A stretch of 64,000 nucleotides of DNA. Origin: an uncultured Azohydromonas sp. (GTDB taxonomy: Bacteria > Pseudomonadota > Gammaproteobacteria > Burkholderiales > Burkholderiaceae_C). The notes under the pieces are model-generated. The model searched no databases and was not told the DNA's origin. It saw nothing but the letters and a program-made list of their open reading frames with translations. The stretch covers positions 1-64,000 of the forward strand of contig NZ_CALAOH010000053.1 of NCBI RefSeq assembly GCF_937926365.1. Reading direction: 5' to 3'. The translations under genes were made by a program, and so were the position numbers. This document shows positions 43,933 to 52,582 of this stretch, piece by piece. Each line of letters starts with the position of its first letter. Within the stretch, counting starts at the first letter, position 1.

Positions 43933-45876
43933 ATGAAGTACCCCGGTTCAAAGTCCAGCGCGACCGCGCCGCGGCAAGCCGAAGCTGAGGCGAATGCGCC
44001 GGTTCCCTGCGTCGCTGCCAGGGAGCTCAGGCGCTTCGTGCGCTGGCTGGTTGCCGTCAACGTCATCGTCGGCGGCGTGCTGGCGCTGGCGATCTTCCAG
44101 GCCCTGAACGCCAGCCACGAGGTCCACGCGAACCGCGCCCGCAATGCGACCGAAAACCTCGTCGAAGGGCTCAAGGACAGCATCTCGGCCCACCTGAAAC
44201 TCGTGGACAGCGCGCTGCTGAACACGCGGCTCGCGCTCGGGCATCTGCGGCAGCACGCCCCGTTGGAGCGCGACGAGGTCCATCGCGTGCTGTCGGAGCA
44301 GCAGTCGCTCGTGCCGCAGATGGAGAGCCTGCGTGTCACGGATGCGCAAGGCAACCTGCTCTTCGGCGCCGGCGTGCCGACGGCCCCGCGGGTCAACATC
44401 AGTGACCTCGACTTCTTCCGCCGTGCACGCGACGCTTCCAGCGATGAGGTGTTCGTCTCGGAACCCCTTGAAAGCCGCATCAACGGGAAGTGGATCGTGG
44501 TACTGGCGCGGCGCATGGCGGATACCGAGGGACGCTTTGCCGGTGTCGTGTACGGAACGCTGCTCACCGGGCATTTCAGTGCCATGTTCGAGGGCATGGC
44601 GCTGGGCCAGCATGGCGCCATCACGCTGCGCAGCGGCTCGCTGCGGCTGGTGGCCCGCCATACGCCGGGAGACACGGGGCCCCAGCCCGTGGGCAGCGCC
44701 CGCGTGTCGGCCGAACTGGCTGCCGCGGTGAAGGCCGCGCCGGCGCAGGGATTCTTCGTGTCGCGCACGAAGCTGGACGGCATCGAGCGCACCAACGCCT
44801 ACCGCCGGATCGATTCGTTTCCGCTCTACATTCTGGCGGGCCTCGCCACGGACGAGTTCTTCGCACCCTGGCGTGTCGATGCGGCCGCAAACATTGCGCT
44901 GCTCGCGGCGCTGACGCTCCTGCTCGCGGGTTCCTCGGCGCTGGTGTTGCGGTCGCGCACGCGCCAATACCACGCCCAGCAGGAAGTGTCGCGGCTGGTA
45001 GCCGAGCAGGCGCTGATGCTCGACAGCGAGCTGATCGGCATCGTGCGGCTCAAGCACCGGCGGATCACCTGGGTCAACAAGGGGCTGGAGCGCATGTTCG
45101 GGTACCGGGCCGATGAGCTCATCGGCCAATCGGCCCGGATCTTCTACGGCGACGACCAGACCTTCGAGGAGTTCGGCAAGCTTGCCTATCCCCACCTCGA
45201 AGCCGGCCGTGCGTTCCGCGCCCCGCTGATGCTGCGCAGGAAGAGCGGCGAGCCGATCTGGGTGGACGCCAGCGGTACGTGGATGCAAGGCCAGCCCGGC
45301 GAAATGGTGTGGATGACGCTGGACATCACCAAGGACAAGCTGCAGCACGACGAGGTCGTGCACGCGGCGCTCTACGACTTGCTGACCGGCCTGCCCAACC
45401 GGCGGCTGATGCTCGAACGCCTGAAGCTGTGCATGCAGAGCTGCGAGCGATTCACCAGCCAGCTCGCCGTGGCCTTCATCGATCTGGACGGCTTCAAGGC
45501 CGTGAACGACGCGCATGGGCACGATGCCGGCGACGTGGTGCTGCGCGTTGCCGCGCAACGCATGCAGGGCGCCGTTCGCGCGTGCGACACCGTGGCCCGC
45601 ATCGGTGGCGACGAGTTCGTCGTGATCCTTAACGATCTGGAGGAACGGGCCCAGTGCGCAGCCATTCTGGAGCGCATACGGTCCGTGGTGTCCGAGCCGA
45701 TCATCATTCCGGGCAAGGGCCCGTGCACGGTATCGGCCAGCATCGGCGTCGAGTTCCACGGTCCTCGGCACACGACGCCCGAGAGCCTGATGACGGCCGC
45801 GGACGAGGCCATGTACCAGGCCAAGAAGGCCGGACGCAACCGCGTCCACGGCTTACCGGCCCGGGAGCTGGCCTGA
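43933..45876 (+). CDS. Membrane sensor diguanylate cyclase (dCache-PAS-GGDEF)
   Basis: 647 residues from the ATG at 43933; a TTG eight codons upstream is the alternative. TM1 is at about 35-60 and a dCache-like periplasmic domain at about 60-310 (DFFRRARDASSDEVFVSEPLESRINGKWIVVLARR). TM2 lies near 315-340 (NIALLAALTLLLAGSSALVL). A PAS domain follows (DSELIGIVRLKHRRITWVNKGLERMFGY...). The GGDEF domain is intact at 558-562, with an inhibitory RxxD site at 549-552 (RACD). It makes c-di-GMP in response to an external ligand. It is convergent with nirE, 13 bases apart. Confidence 0.9.
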   Translation: MKYPGSKSSATAPRQAEAEANAPVPCVAARELRRFVRWLVAVNVIVGGVLALAIFQALNASHEVHANRARNATENLVEGLKDSISAHLKLVDSALLNTRLALGHLRQHAPLERDEVHRVLSEQQSLVPQMESLRVTDAQGNLLFGAGVPTAPRVNISDLDFFRRARDASSDEVFVSEPLESRINGKWIVVLARRMADTEGRFAGVVYGTLLTGHFSAMFEGMALGQHGAITLRSGSLRLVARHTPGDTGPQPVGSARVSAELAAAVKAAPAQGFFVSRTKLDGIERTNAYRRIDSFPLYILAGLATDEFFAPWRVDAAANIALLAALTLLLAGSSALVLRSRTRQYHAQQEVSRLVAEQALMLDSELIGIVRLKHRRITWVNKGLERMFGYRADELIGQSARIFYGDDQTFEEFGKLAYPHLEAGRAFRAPLMLRRKSGEPIWVDASGTWMQGQPGEMVWMTLDITKDKLQHDEVVHAALYDLLTGLPNRRLMLERLKLCMQSCERFTSQLAVAFIDLDGFKAVNDAHGHDAGDVVLRVAAQRMQGAVRACDTVARIGGDEFVVILNDLEERAQCAAILERIRSVVSEPIIIPGKGPCTVSASIGVEFHGPRHTTPESLMTAADEAMYQAKKAGRNRVHGLPARELA

Positions 45877-45889
45877 GCAACCTCTGGCT

Positions 45890-46717
45890 TCAGCCAGGCT
45901 GCCCGGCGAGCGCGCAGCGGGCCGGCGCGGCCAGGGTGGCGTGCAGGCCCACCACGCCGCCCACGATCAGCAGCGCGGGCGAGCGCACCGCGTGCAGCAC
46001 GGCCAGCCCGGGCAGCGTCCGCAGCGAGCCCACCACGCGGCGGCTGTCGGGCTGCGAGGCGCGCTCCACCAGCGCCGCGGGCGTGTCGGCGCCCAGCCCA
46101 TGCGCCGTGAGCTGCGCGCAGATGGACGCCAGCGTGGACACGCCCATGTAGATCACCACCGTCTGGCGCGGGCGCGCCAGCGCGGCCCAGTCCATGTCCA
46201 GCACGCCCGCCTCGCTGCGGCGGTGGCCGGTTGCGAGCACAACCGAAGCCGCGTGGTCGCGGTGCGTCAGCGGCATGCCGGCCTCGGCCGCGGCGGCCTG
46301 CGCCGCGCTGATGCCCGGCACCACCTCGAAGGGCACGCCCGCGGCGGCCAGCGCCTGCGCCTCCTCGCCGCCGCGGCCGAAGATGAAGGGGTCGCCCCCC
46401 TTGAGCCGCACCAGCGCGCGCCCGCTGCGCGCGAGGCGGATCATCAGCGCGCAGATGTCCTCCTGCGGCAGCGTGTGGTGCGCGCTCTCCTTGCCCACGT
46501 AGATCAGGTCGGCCCCTTCGGGCACCAGGCGCAGCACGTCGCGCGACACCAGGTGGTCGTAGAGCACCAGGGAGGCCCGGCGCAGCGCGCGCTCCGCGCG
46601 CACCGTCAGCAGCTCCGGGTCGCCCGGGCCGGCGCCCACGAGCGTGACGCGGGCCGCGCGCGGCGAAGCCGGCAAGGGCGCGGGGCTGAAGAACAGCGGT
46701 TCGTCGAGGACGCTCAT
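45890..46717 (-). CDS. nirE: Uroporphyrinogen-III C-methyltransferase for heme d1 (NirE)
   Basis: 275 residues. SUMT motifs are complete: VTLVGAGPGDPELLTVRAERAL, LVLYDHLVS, VGKESAHHTLPQEDI, LVRLKGGDPFIFGRGGEE and EVVPGISAAQAAAAEAGMPLTHR. It uses SAM to methylate uroporphyrinogen III to precorrin-2, the first committed step towards heme d1. The name NirE rather than CobA rests on its divergent pairing with nirS and on the absence of other siroheme or cobalamin genes. It is separated from the rest of the nir genes by the nirS promoter region. Confidence 0.88.
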   Translation of the reverse strand: MSVLDEPLFFSPAPLPASPRAARVTLVGAGPGDPELLTVRAERALRRASLVLYDHLVSRDVLRLVPEGADLIYVGKESAHHTLPQEDICALMIRLARSGRALVRLKGGDPFIFGRGGEEAQALAAAGVPFEVVPGISAAQAAAAEAGMPLTHRDHAASVVLATGHRRSEAGVLDMDWAALARPRQTVVIYMGVSTLASICAQLTAHGLGADTPAALVERASQPDSRRVVGSLRTLPGLAVLHAVRSPALLIVGGVVGLHATLAAPARCALAGQPG

Positions 46718-46737
46718 GGCTCACCGGCATGGGATGA

Positions 46738-46753
46738 ATTGCGTTGGCGCAAT
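46738..46753. promoter_or_regulatory. NNR/DNR-type palindrome upstream of nirS, distal site
   Basis: ATTGCG-TTGG-CGCAAT is a perfect palindrome with the TTGCG-N4-CGCAA form reported for NO-responsive Crp/Fnr regulators. Its centre, 46745.5, lies exactly 41 bp before the centre of the proximal site, so both face the same side of the helix. It is 21 bases from the nirE start and may serve both genes. Confidence 0.65.
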
Positions 46754-46775
46754 GCTCCGCGCGGGCTGAACCGGC

Positions 46776-46797
46776 GTCCTTAAACCAGTTCAAGGAC
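46776..46797 (+). promoter_or_regulatory. Crp/Fnr-type palindrome upstream of nirS, proximal site
   Basis: A 22-base near-perfect inverted repeat (core CCTTAAAC-CA-GTTCAAGG; 9 of 10 arm pairs match). It has the same GTTCAAGG arm as the sites before norC and at 62504. Its centre is about 79 bases before the nirS ATG. A GAGCAT sequence at 46816-46821 sits at the distance expected of a -10 element for a class II activator. Confidence 0.65.
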
Positions 46798-46865
46798 GGC
46801 CCGCAGGGGCAGGCGGAGCATCGCCCCCGGCACAGCAAGGACGCTGCACCAGCCGGAGAAAGCGC

Positions 46866-48602
46866 ATGAACATCCACAAACTCACCCCCTTGGCCACCGC
46901 GGCGTTCATCGCGGCCGTGGCGCTGCAAGCCCACGCGCAGGACGCCAAGCCTCACGTCTCGCCGTCCGAGGCCGGCTACCAGGCCGGCGGCTCTCCCGTG
47001 GGCAACGAGCCCATGTACCAGAGCACGAACCCCAAGGCCCCGCCGATGACGCAGGCGGAGTTCGACAAGGCGCGCAAGGTGTACTTCGAGCGCTGCGCCG
47101 GCTGCCACGGGGTGCTGCGCAAGGGTGCCACCGGCAAGCCGCTGACGCCCGACATCACGCTGGAAAAGGGCACCGATTACCTCAAGGTCTTCATCGCCTA
47201 CGGCTCCGCCGCGGGCATGCCCAACTGGCTGACCTCGGGCGAGATGGATGACAAGGAAGTCGATCTGATGGCCCGCTACATCCAGCAGGACCCGCCGCAG
47301 CCGCCGGAGTGGGGCATGGCCGAGATGAAAGGCACCTGGAAGGTGCTGATCCCGCCCGAGAAGCGCCCGACGAAGAAGGAGAACAACTACAACATCGCCA
47401 ACATCTTCTCCACCACGCTGCGCGACAGCGGCGAAGTGGCGCTGATCGACGGCGACACCAAGCAGATCATCAACATCGTCAAGACCGGCTACGCGGTGCA
47501 CATCTCGCGCACCTCGGCCTCCGGACGATTCCTGTACGTGATCGGGCGCGACGGCAAGGTCAACATGATCGACCTGTGGATGCCCAAGCCCGACAACGTG
47601 GCCGAGATCCGCATCGGCCTGGAAGCCCGCTCGGTGGACACCAGCAAGTACAAGGGCAAGGAAGGCGACTTCACCGACAAGCTCGCCATCGCCGGCGCCT
47701 ACTGGCCGCCCCAGTACGTGATCATGAAGGGCGACACGCTGGAGCCGCTCAAGATCATGGGCACCCGCGGCATGACCGTGGACACGCAGGAGTACCACCC
47801 CGAGCCGCGCGTGGCCTCGATCGTGGCCTCGCACTTCAAGCCCGAGTTCGTCGTCAACGTCAAGGAAACCGGCAAGACGCTGATGGTGGACTACTCCAAC
47901 CTCGACGCCCTGAAGGTGACCGAGGTCGCCAACGCCCGCTTCCTGCACGACGGCGGCTGGGATTCGAGCAAGCGCTACTTCATGGTGGCGGCCAACCAGA
48001 GCAACAAGGTCGGCGTGATCGACGCCAAGGAAGACAAGCTCGCCGCGCTGGTGGAGGTGGGCAAGATCCCGCACCCGGGCCGCGGCGCGAACTTCGTGCA
48101 CCCGAAGTACGGCCCGGTGTGGTCCACCGGCCACCTGGGCGACGAGACCATCTCGCTCATCGGCACCGACCCGGTCAAGAACAAGCAGCACGCCTTCAAG
48201 GTGGTGCAGACGCTCAAGGGCCAGGGCGGCGGCTCGCTGTTCCTCAAGAGCCATCCGAAGTCCCAGCACCTGTACGTGGACACGCCGCTCAACCCCGACC
48301 CGAAGCTGTCGCAGTCGGTGGCGGTGTACGACATCAAGAACCTCGACAAGGGCTTCACCGTGCTGCCGATCGCCGAATGGTCGGGCATCAAGGACGGCGG
48401 CGCCATGCGGGTCGTGCAGCCGGAGTTCAACAAGGACGGCGACGAGGTGTGGTTCGCGGTGTGGTCGGCCAAGGACAAGCAGAGCGCGCTGGTCGTGGTG
48501 GACGACAAGACCCTCAAGCTCAAGGCCGTGATCAAGGACCCGCGCCTGGTCACGCCCACGGGCCACTTCAACATCCACAACACCCAGCACGACGTCTACT
48601 GA
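46866..48602 (+). CDS. nirS: Cytochrome cd1 nitrite reductase
   Basis: 578 residues with signal peptide MNIHKLTPLATAAFIAAVALQAHA. Heme c is bound by C77-x2-C80-H81 (CAGCHG), and an eight-bladed propeller holds heme d1. The d1 ligand region is seen in KTGYAVHISRTSASGRFLY, and the C-terminus HFNIHNTQHDVY is the family ending with an active-site His. Periplasmic; reduces nitrite to NO. GGAGA lies 8 bases before the ATG. It leads the nir operon and is separated from nirM by a strong hairpin. Confidence 0.97.
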   Translation: MNIHKLTPLATAAFIAAVALQAHAQDAKPHVSPSEAGYQAGGSPVGNEPMYQSTNPKAPPMTQAEFDKARKVYFERCAGCHGVLRKGATGKPLTPDITLEKGTDYLKVFIAYGSAAGMPNWLTSGEMDDKEVDLMARYIQQDPPQPPEWGMAEMKGTWKVLIPPEKRPTKKENNYNIANIFSTTLRDSGEVALIDGDTKQIINIVKTGYAVHISRTSASGRFLYVIGRDGKVNMIDLWMPKPDNVAEIRIGLEARSVDTSKYKGKEGDFTDKLAIAGAYWPPQYVIMKGDTLEPLKIMGTRGMTVDTQEYHPEPRVASIVASHFKPEFVVNVKETGKTLMVDYSNLDALKVTEVANARFLHDGGWDSSKRYFMVAANQSNKVGVIDAKEDKLAALVEVGKIPHPGRGANFVHPKYGPVWSTGHLGDETISLIGTDPVKNKQHAFKVVQTLKGQGGGSLFLKSHPKSQHLYVDTPLNPDPKLSQSVAVYDIKNLDKGFTVLPIAEWSGIKDGGAMRVVQPEFNKDGDEVWFAVWSAKDKQSALVVVDDKTLKLKAVIKDPRLVTPTGHFNIHNTQHDVY

Positions 48603-48627
48603 CCCGTTGACACGGCAACCGGTCCAT

Positions 48628-48664
48628 CCCTGCCCCCCGCCCGCAAGGCGGGACAGGGGCAGGG
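48628..48664 (+). other. Intercistronic hairpin between nirS and nirM
   Basis: A 9-bp stem CCCTGCCCC/GGGGCAGGG (48628-48636 with 48656-48664) encloses a second CCGCC/GGCGG stem. No T-run follows, so it is more likely an mRNA-stabilising or partial-attenuation element, or a REP-like sequence, than a full terminator. Confidence 0.6.
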
Positions 48665-48695
48665 GAGAGGGCCGGCGCACAGGAGAGACACCACC

Positions 48696-49010
48696 ATGAA
48701 ATCCCTGCTCATCGCCACCGCCGCGGCCACGGCGGCGCTGCTGTCGGCCCCCGCCTTCGCCGATGCCGACGCCGCCATGAACAAGGCCGGCTGCATGGCC
48801 TGCCATGCCAAGGACAAGAAGCTCGTGGGTCCGTCCTTCAAGGACGTCGCCGCCAAGTACAAGGGCCAGGACGCCACCGCGCGGCTCACCGAGAAGGTGC
48901 GCAAGGGCGGTGCCGGCAACTTCGGCCCCATCCCCATGCCGCCCCACGGCGCGGACAAGATCAGCGACGGCGACCTCAAGGCCGCGGTCGAGCAGATCCT
49001 CAAGTCCTGA
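48696..49010 (+). CDS. nirM: Cytochrome c551/c552, electron donor to NirS
   Basis: 104 residues with signal peptide MKSLLIATAAATAALLSAPAFA. Heme c is bound by C33-M-A-C36-H37, and the axial Met is probably M81 in FGPIPMPPHG. Size and motif layout match the class I cytochrome c551 that carries electrons to cd1 nitrite reductase. It is placed between nirS and nirC. Confidence 0.92.
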   Translation: MKSLLIATAAATAALLSAPAFADADAAMNKAGCMACHAKDKKLVGPSFKDVAAKYKGQDATARLTEKVRKGGAGNFGPIPMPPHGADKISDGDLKAAVEQILKS

Positions 49011-49017
49011 GCCGGCC

Positions 49018-49347
49018 ATGACGAAGCCGCTGCTGGCCGCCCTCGGACTCGCACTGGCCTGCGCCGGTGCCTGGGCGCAGGACGTGTCCCCCGCGCGCCA
49101 GGCACAGCTCCAGCGCCTGCTGCGCCAGGACTGCGGCTCCTGCCACGGCATGCGGCTCACCGGCGGGCTCGGCCCCGCCCTCACGCGCCAGGCGCTGGCG
49201 GACGTGCCGCTGGACAGCCTGGCCGCCACCATCTACCACGGCCGGCCCGGCACGCCCATGCCGCCGTGGAGCTCGTTCATGAGCGCCGAGGAGGCGCAAT
49301 GGCTCGCCCGCCTGCTGCTCGCGGGCGTGCCGGAGGAGACCCCATGA
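49018..49347 (+). CDS. nirC: c-type cytochrome NirC
   Basis: 109 residues with signal peptide MTKPLLAALGLALACAGAWA. One heme site is present, C39-G-S-C42-H43, with a likely Met ligand in RPGTPMPPW. NirC serves as a periplasmic electron carrier for heme d1 maturation and nitrite reduction. It starts 7 bases after nirM and overlaps nirF by 4 bases (ATGA). Confidence 0.9.
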   Translation: MTKPLLAALGLALACAGAWAQDVSPARQAQLQRLLRQDCGSCHGMRLTGGLGPALTRQALADVPLDSLAATIYHGRPGTPMPPWSSFMSAEEAQWLARLLLAGVPEETP

Positions 49348-50552
49348 TCAACCGCCGCCAGTGGCTGCAGTCCGCCGCCGGCAGCGCCGCGCTGCTGGGC
49401 CTGGCCGGCTGCGCCGGCACGCCGCTCTCCGTTGCATCCGCATCCAGCACCGGCACCGGCGACCTGGGCGTGGTGGTCGAGCGCGCCACCGGAAAACTCG
49501 CCATCGTCAACACCAGCCAGCCGCGCGTGCTGGCCGAGGTCGAGGGGCTGGGCGACCTGTCGCATGCCTCCGTCGTGTTCTCGCGCGACGCCGCCAGCGC
49601 CTTCGTCTTCGGCCGCGACGGCGCCATGAGCCGCGTGGACCTGCTGCAGCGCCGCCTCACCGGCCGCGTGATGCAGGCCGGCAACTCCATCGGCGGCGCC
49701 ATCTCGCAGGACGGCCGCCTCGTCGCCGCGCAGAACTACCAGCCCGGCGGCATCAAGGTCTTCGACGCCCGCACGCTGGAGCTCGTGGCCGACATCCCCG
49801 CCATTGGTGCCGACGGCAAGGCTTCGCGCGTGGTGGGCCTGGCCGACCTGCCGGGCCACCGCTTCATCTACGCGCTCTTCGACGCGGGCGAGATCTGGAT
49901 CGCCGACCTGTCCGAGCCCAAGGCCCCCAAGGTGACGAAGTTCCGCGACATCGGCCGGCAGCCCTACGACGCGCTGGTCACGCCCAACGGCCGCCACTAC
50001 ATCGCCGGGCTGTTCGGCGAGGACGGCCTGGCGCTGATCGACCTGTGGGACGAGCAGCCGCGCGCGCGCCGCATCCTCGCCGGCTACGGGCGCGGCCAGG
50101 CGCCGCTGCCGGTGTTCAAGATGCCGCACCTGCGCGGCTGGGCCGTGGCCGGGCGCCACGCGTACCTGCCCGCCATCGGCCGCCACGAGGTGCTGGTGGT
50201 GGACACCGAGACCTGGGCCGAGGTGGACCGCATCCCGGTGGCCGGACAGCCGGTGTTCGCCATGGCGCGCCCCGACGGGCGCCAGGTGTGGGTCAACTTC
50301 GCCGTGCCCCACTACAACCGGGTGCAGGTCATCGACACGCCCTCGCGCCGCGTGGTGCGCACGCTGGAGCCGGGCGAGGCCGTGCTGCACATGGAATTCA
50401 CGCCGCGCGGCGAGGCGGTGTGGATCAGCTCGCGCGACGCCAACCGGGTGTCCGTGATCGCCACCGACAGCTTCGACACGCTGGCTCAACTGCCGCTGCA
50501 AGCGCCCAGCGGCATCTTCTTCACCAGCCGCGCCGCGAGGGTGGGACTGTGA
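49344..50552 (+). CDS. nirF: Heme d1 biosynthesis protein NirF
   Basis: 402 residues. The N-terminus has a twin-arginine (R4-R5) and a lipobox ending at C23 (LLGLAGC), so it is probably a membrane-anchored periplasmic lipoprotein. The rest is a beta-propeller of NirF/NirS type (GDLGVVVERATGKLAIVNTSQPRVL...). NirF oxidises the dihydro-d1 precursor in the periplasm. Starts and stops overlap with nirC and nirDL by 4 bases each, showing tight coupling. Confidence 0.92.
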   Translation: MINRRQWLQSAAGSAALLGLAGCAGTPLSVASASSTGTGDLGVVVERATGKLAIVNTSQPRVLAEVEGLGDLSHASVVFSRDAASAFVFGRDGAMSRVDLLQRRLTGRVMQAGNSIGGAISQDGRLVAAQNYQPGGIKVFDARTLELVADIPAIGADGKASRVVGLADLPGHRFIYALFDAGEIWIADLSEPKAPKVTKFRDIGRQPYDALVTPNGRHYIAGLFGEDGLALIDLWDEQPRARRILAGYGRGQAPLPVFKMPHLRGWAVAGRHAYLPAIGRHEVLVVDTETWAEVDRIPVAGQPVFAMARPDGRQVWVNFAVPHYNRVQVIDTPSRRVVRTLEPGEAVLHMEFTPRGEAVWISSRDANRVSVIATDSFDTLAQLPLQAPSGIFFTSRAARVGL

Positions 50553-51535
50553 ACGCCCCCCACCTGCGCCTGCTCAACGACTGGCAGCACGGCTTTCCGC
50601 TGCGGCCGCGCCCCTTCGACGCGCTAGCCCGCGAGCTGGGTTGCGAGCGCACCGAGGTGCTGCGGCAATACCGCGCGCTGCAGGCGGCGGGCAGCCTCAG
50701 CCGCATCGGCGGCGTGTTCGCCGCCGGCGCCGGGGGCGCGGCGGCGCTGTGCGCCTACGCAACCCTGCCGCAACGGCTGGAGGCGGTCGCCGCCACCGTC
50801 TCGGCGCATCCGGGCGTCAACCACAACTACGAGCGCGAGCACGCCTTCAACCTGTGGTTCGTGATGACCGGCAGCGACCGTGCCGCGGTGCAGGCCGGCA
50901 TCGACGCGCTCGACGCCGCCACGGGGCTGCGCGCGCTGCGCCTGCCCATGCTGCGGCCCTACCGCATCGACCTGGGTTTCGACTTGCTCGGCACGCGGCG
51001 CCAGTGCAAGGCACAGCGCCCCGCGCGGGCCGCGGCCCCGGTGGCCGAGGCCGACCGGCCGCTGGCCGCGCTGGCCGGCGAGGGGCTGCCGCTGGTGGAG
51101 GAGCCCTACGCCGCCTGGGCCGCGCGGCTGGGCCGATCCACCGGCGCGGTGCTCGCCACGCTGCGGGGCTGGCTGGAGCAGGGCACCCTGCGCCGCTTCG
51201 GCGTGGTGGTGCGCCACCACGAACTGGGCTTCGACCAGAACGCGATGTGCGTGTTCGACGTGGCCGACGACCGGGTGGATGCCGCCGGCGCGCTGCTGGC
51301 GCGGCAGCCGGGCGTGACCCTGTGCTACCGGCGCCAGCGCGACACGGGCTGGCGCTACAACCTTTTCGCCATGGTGCACGGCCGCGAGCGCGCGCAGGTG
51401 CTGGCGCAGGTGGAGGCCGCCGCCACGGCGGTGGACCTGCTCGCCGTGCCCCGCGCCGTGCTCTTCAGCCGGCGACGTTTCACCCAGCGCGGCGCACGCT
51501 ACTTCGGCGCGCCGCGGGAGTTTCGACATGCGTGA
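50549..51535 (+). CDS. nirDL: Fused siroheme decarboxylase subunits NirD-NirL
   Basis: 328 residues from a GTG at 50549 that overlaps the nirF stop. Two AsnC/Lrp-like halves of about 160 residues are joined. The first has VNHNYEREHAFNLWFVM (NirD/G-type His motif) and the second RRFGVVVRHHELGFDQNAMCVFDV and NLFAMVHGRER (NirL/H-type). Together NirD and NirL decarboxylate siroheme to didecarboxysiroheme. Natural NirDL fusions are known. It overlaps the next gene by 8 bases. Confidence 0.87.
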   Translation: MNAPHLRLLNDWQHGFPLRPRPFDALARELGCERTEVLRQYRALQAAGSLSRIGGVFAAGAGGAAALCAYATLPQRLEAVAATVSAHPGVNHNYEREHAFNLWFVMTGSDRAAVQAGIDALDAATGLRALRLPMLRPYRIDLGFDLLGTRRQCKAQRPARAAAPVAEADRPLAALAGEGLPLVEEPYAAWAARLGRSTGAVLATLRGWLEQGTLRRFGVVVRHHELGFDQNAMCVFDVADDRVDAAGALLARQPGVTLCYRRQRDTGWRYNLFAMVHGRERAQVLAQVEAAATAVDLLAVPRAVLFSRRRFTQRGARYFGAPREFRHA

Positions 51536-52571
51536 TTCCAGCAACCTCACTGCGGCCAGTGCGGCGCAGCCGCCGCTGAGCATGGCCGACGCGCTGCTGA
51601 TCGAGGCGCTGCACGGTGGTTTCCCGCTCACCGAGCGGCCCTTTGCCGAGGTCGCCCGGCGCCTGGAGATGGGCGAGACGCAGGTCATCGAGCGGCTGCA
51701 CCGGCTGCTGGCGCGCGGGCTGCTCTCGCGCTTCGGGCCGCTGTACCAGATCGAGCGCGCCGGCGGCCTGTTCGTGCTGGCCGCCATGGCCGTGCCCGAG
51801 GCCGATTTCGACCAGGTGGCCGCGCTGCTGCAGACCATGCCCGAGGTGGCGCACAACTACCGGCGCGAGCACGAGCTCAACATGTGGTTCGTGGTCGCGG
51901 CCGAGACGCCCGAAGGCGCGCAGGCCGCGCTGGGACGCATCGCCCAGGCCACGGCGCTCAAGGTCTGGGCCTTCCCCAAGGAACGCGAGTACCACGTGGA
52001 GCTGCGCCTGCCGCTGCGCGCGGCGGCCGGCGGCAAGGACGCGCCGCTGCCCAAGGCCCCGCCGCGCCCCGGGCCGCGTCCCGGCGAGGCGCAGCCGCTG
52101 AGCGACTTCGAGCGCACGCTGGTGGCCGCCACGCAAAGCGGGCTGCCGCTGGTGGAGCGTCCCTACGAAGCCGTGGGCGCCGTGGTCGGTGCCGATGCGC
52201 TCACGGTGCGGCTGACACTGGAGGACATGCTCGCGCGCGGCGTGATCCGGCGCATCGGCGCCGTGCCGCACCACGTCCGGCTGGGCTTCACCGCCAACGG
52301 CATGAGCGTGTGGGACGTGGACGACGCGCAGGTCGATGCGCTGGGCGAGGCCGTAGGCCGCCTGCCCGGCGTGAGCCACTGCTACCGCCGCCCGCGCCAT
52401 GCGCCCGAGTGGCCCTACAACCTGTTCGCGATGCTGCACGGCCGCTCGCGCGAGGCGGTGCACGCGCAGGCGCGCGCCATCGCCGAAGTGCTGGGCCCGG
52501 CCTGCCGCGCGCACGACATCCTCTTCAGCAGCGCGGTGCTCAAGAAGACCGGGTTGCGCCTGCACCCGTAA
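51528..52571 (+). CDS. nirGH: Second fused siroheme decarboxylase, probably NirG-NirH
   Basis: 347 residues with the same two-half design as its neighbour. The first half has MPEVAHNYRREHELNMWFVV. A Pro-rich linker of about 20 residues (PKAPPRPGPRPGEAQPL) follows. The second half has RRIGAVPHHVRLGFTANGMSVWDV and NLFAMLHGRSRE. The order after nirDL and the halves present suggest nirG joined to nirH, giving all four subunit types in two polypeptides. Which half is G and which H is inferred from order. Confidence 0.78.
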   Translation: MRDSSNLTAASAAQPPLSMADALLIEALHGGFPLTERPFAEVARRLEMGETQVIERLHRLLARGLLSRFGPLYQIERAGGLFVLAAMAVPEADFDQVAALLQTMPEVAHNYRREHELNMWFVVAAETPEGAQAALGRIAQATALKVWAFPKEREYHVELRLPLRAAAGGKDAPLPKAPPRPGPRPGEAQPLSDFERTLVAATQSGLPLVERPYEAVGAVVGADALTVRLTLEDMLARGVIRRIGAVPHHVRLGFTANGMSVWDVDDAQVDALGEAVGRLPGVSHCYRRPRHAPEWPYNLFAMLHGRSREAVHAQARAIAEVLGPACRAHDILFSSAVLKKTGLRLHP

Positions 52572-52582
52572 GGGGTTTGACC

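Noticed and set aside
45372..49232. Minus-strand open frame of about 1290 codons across the nir region
   Set aside because: It runs antisense to nirS and nirM and reads an alternate frame of nirE; no domain is present.
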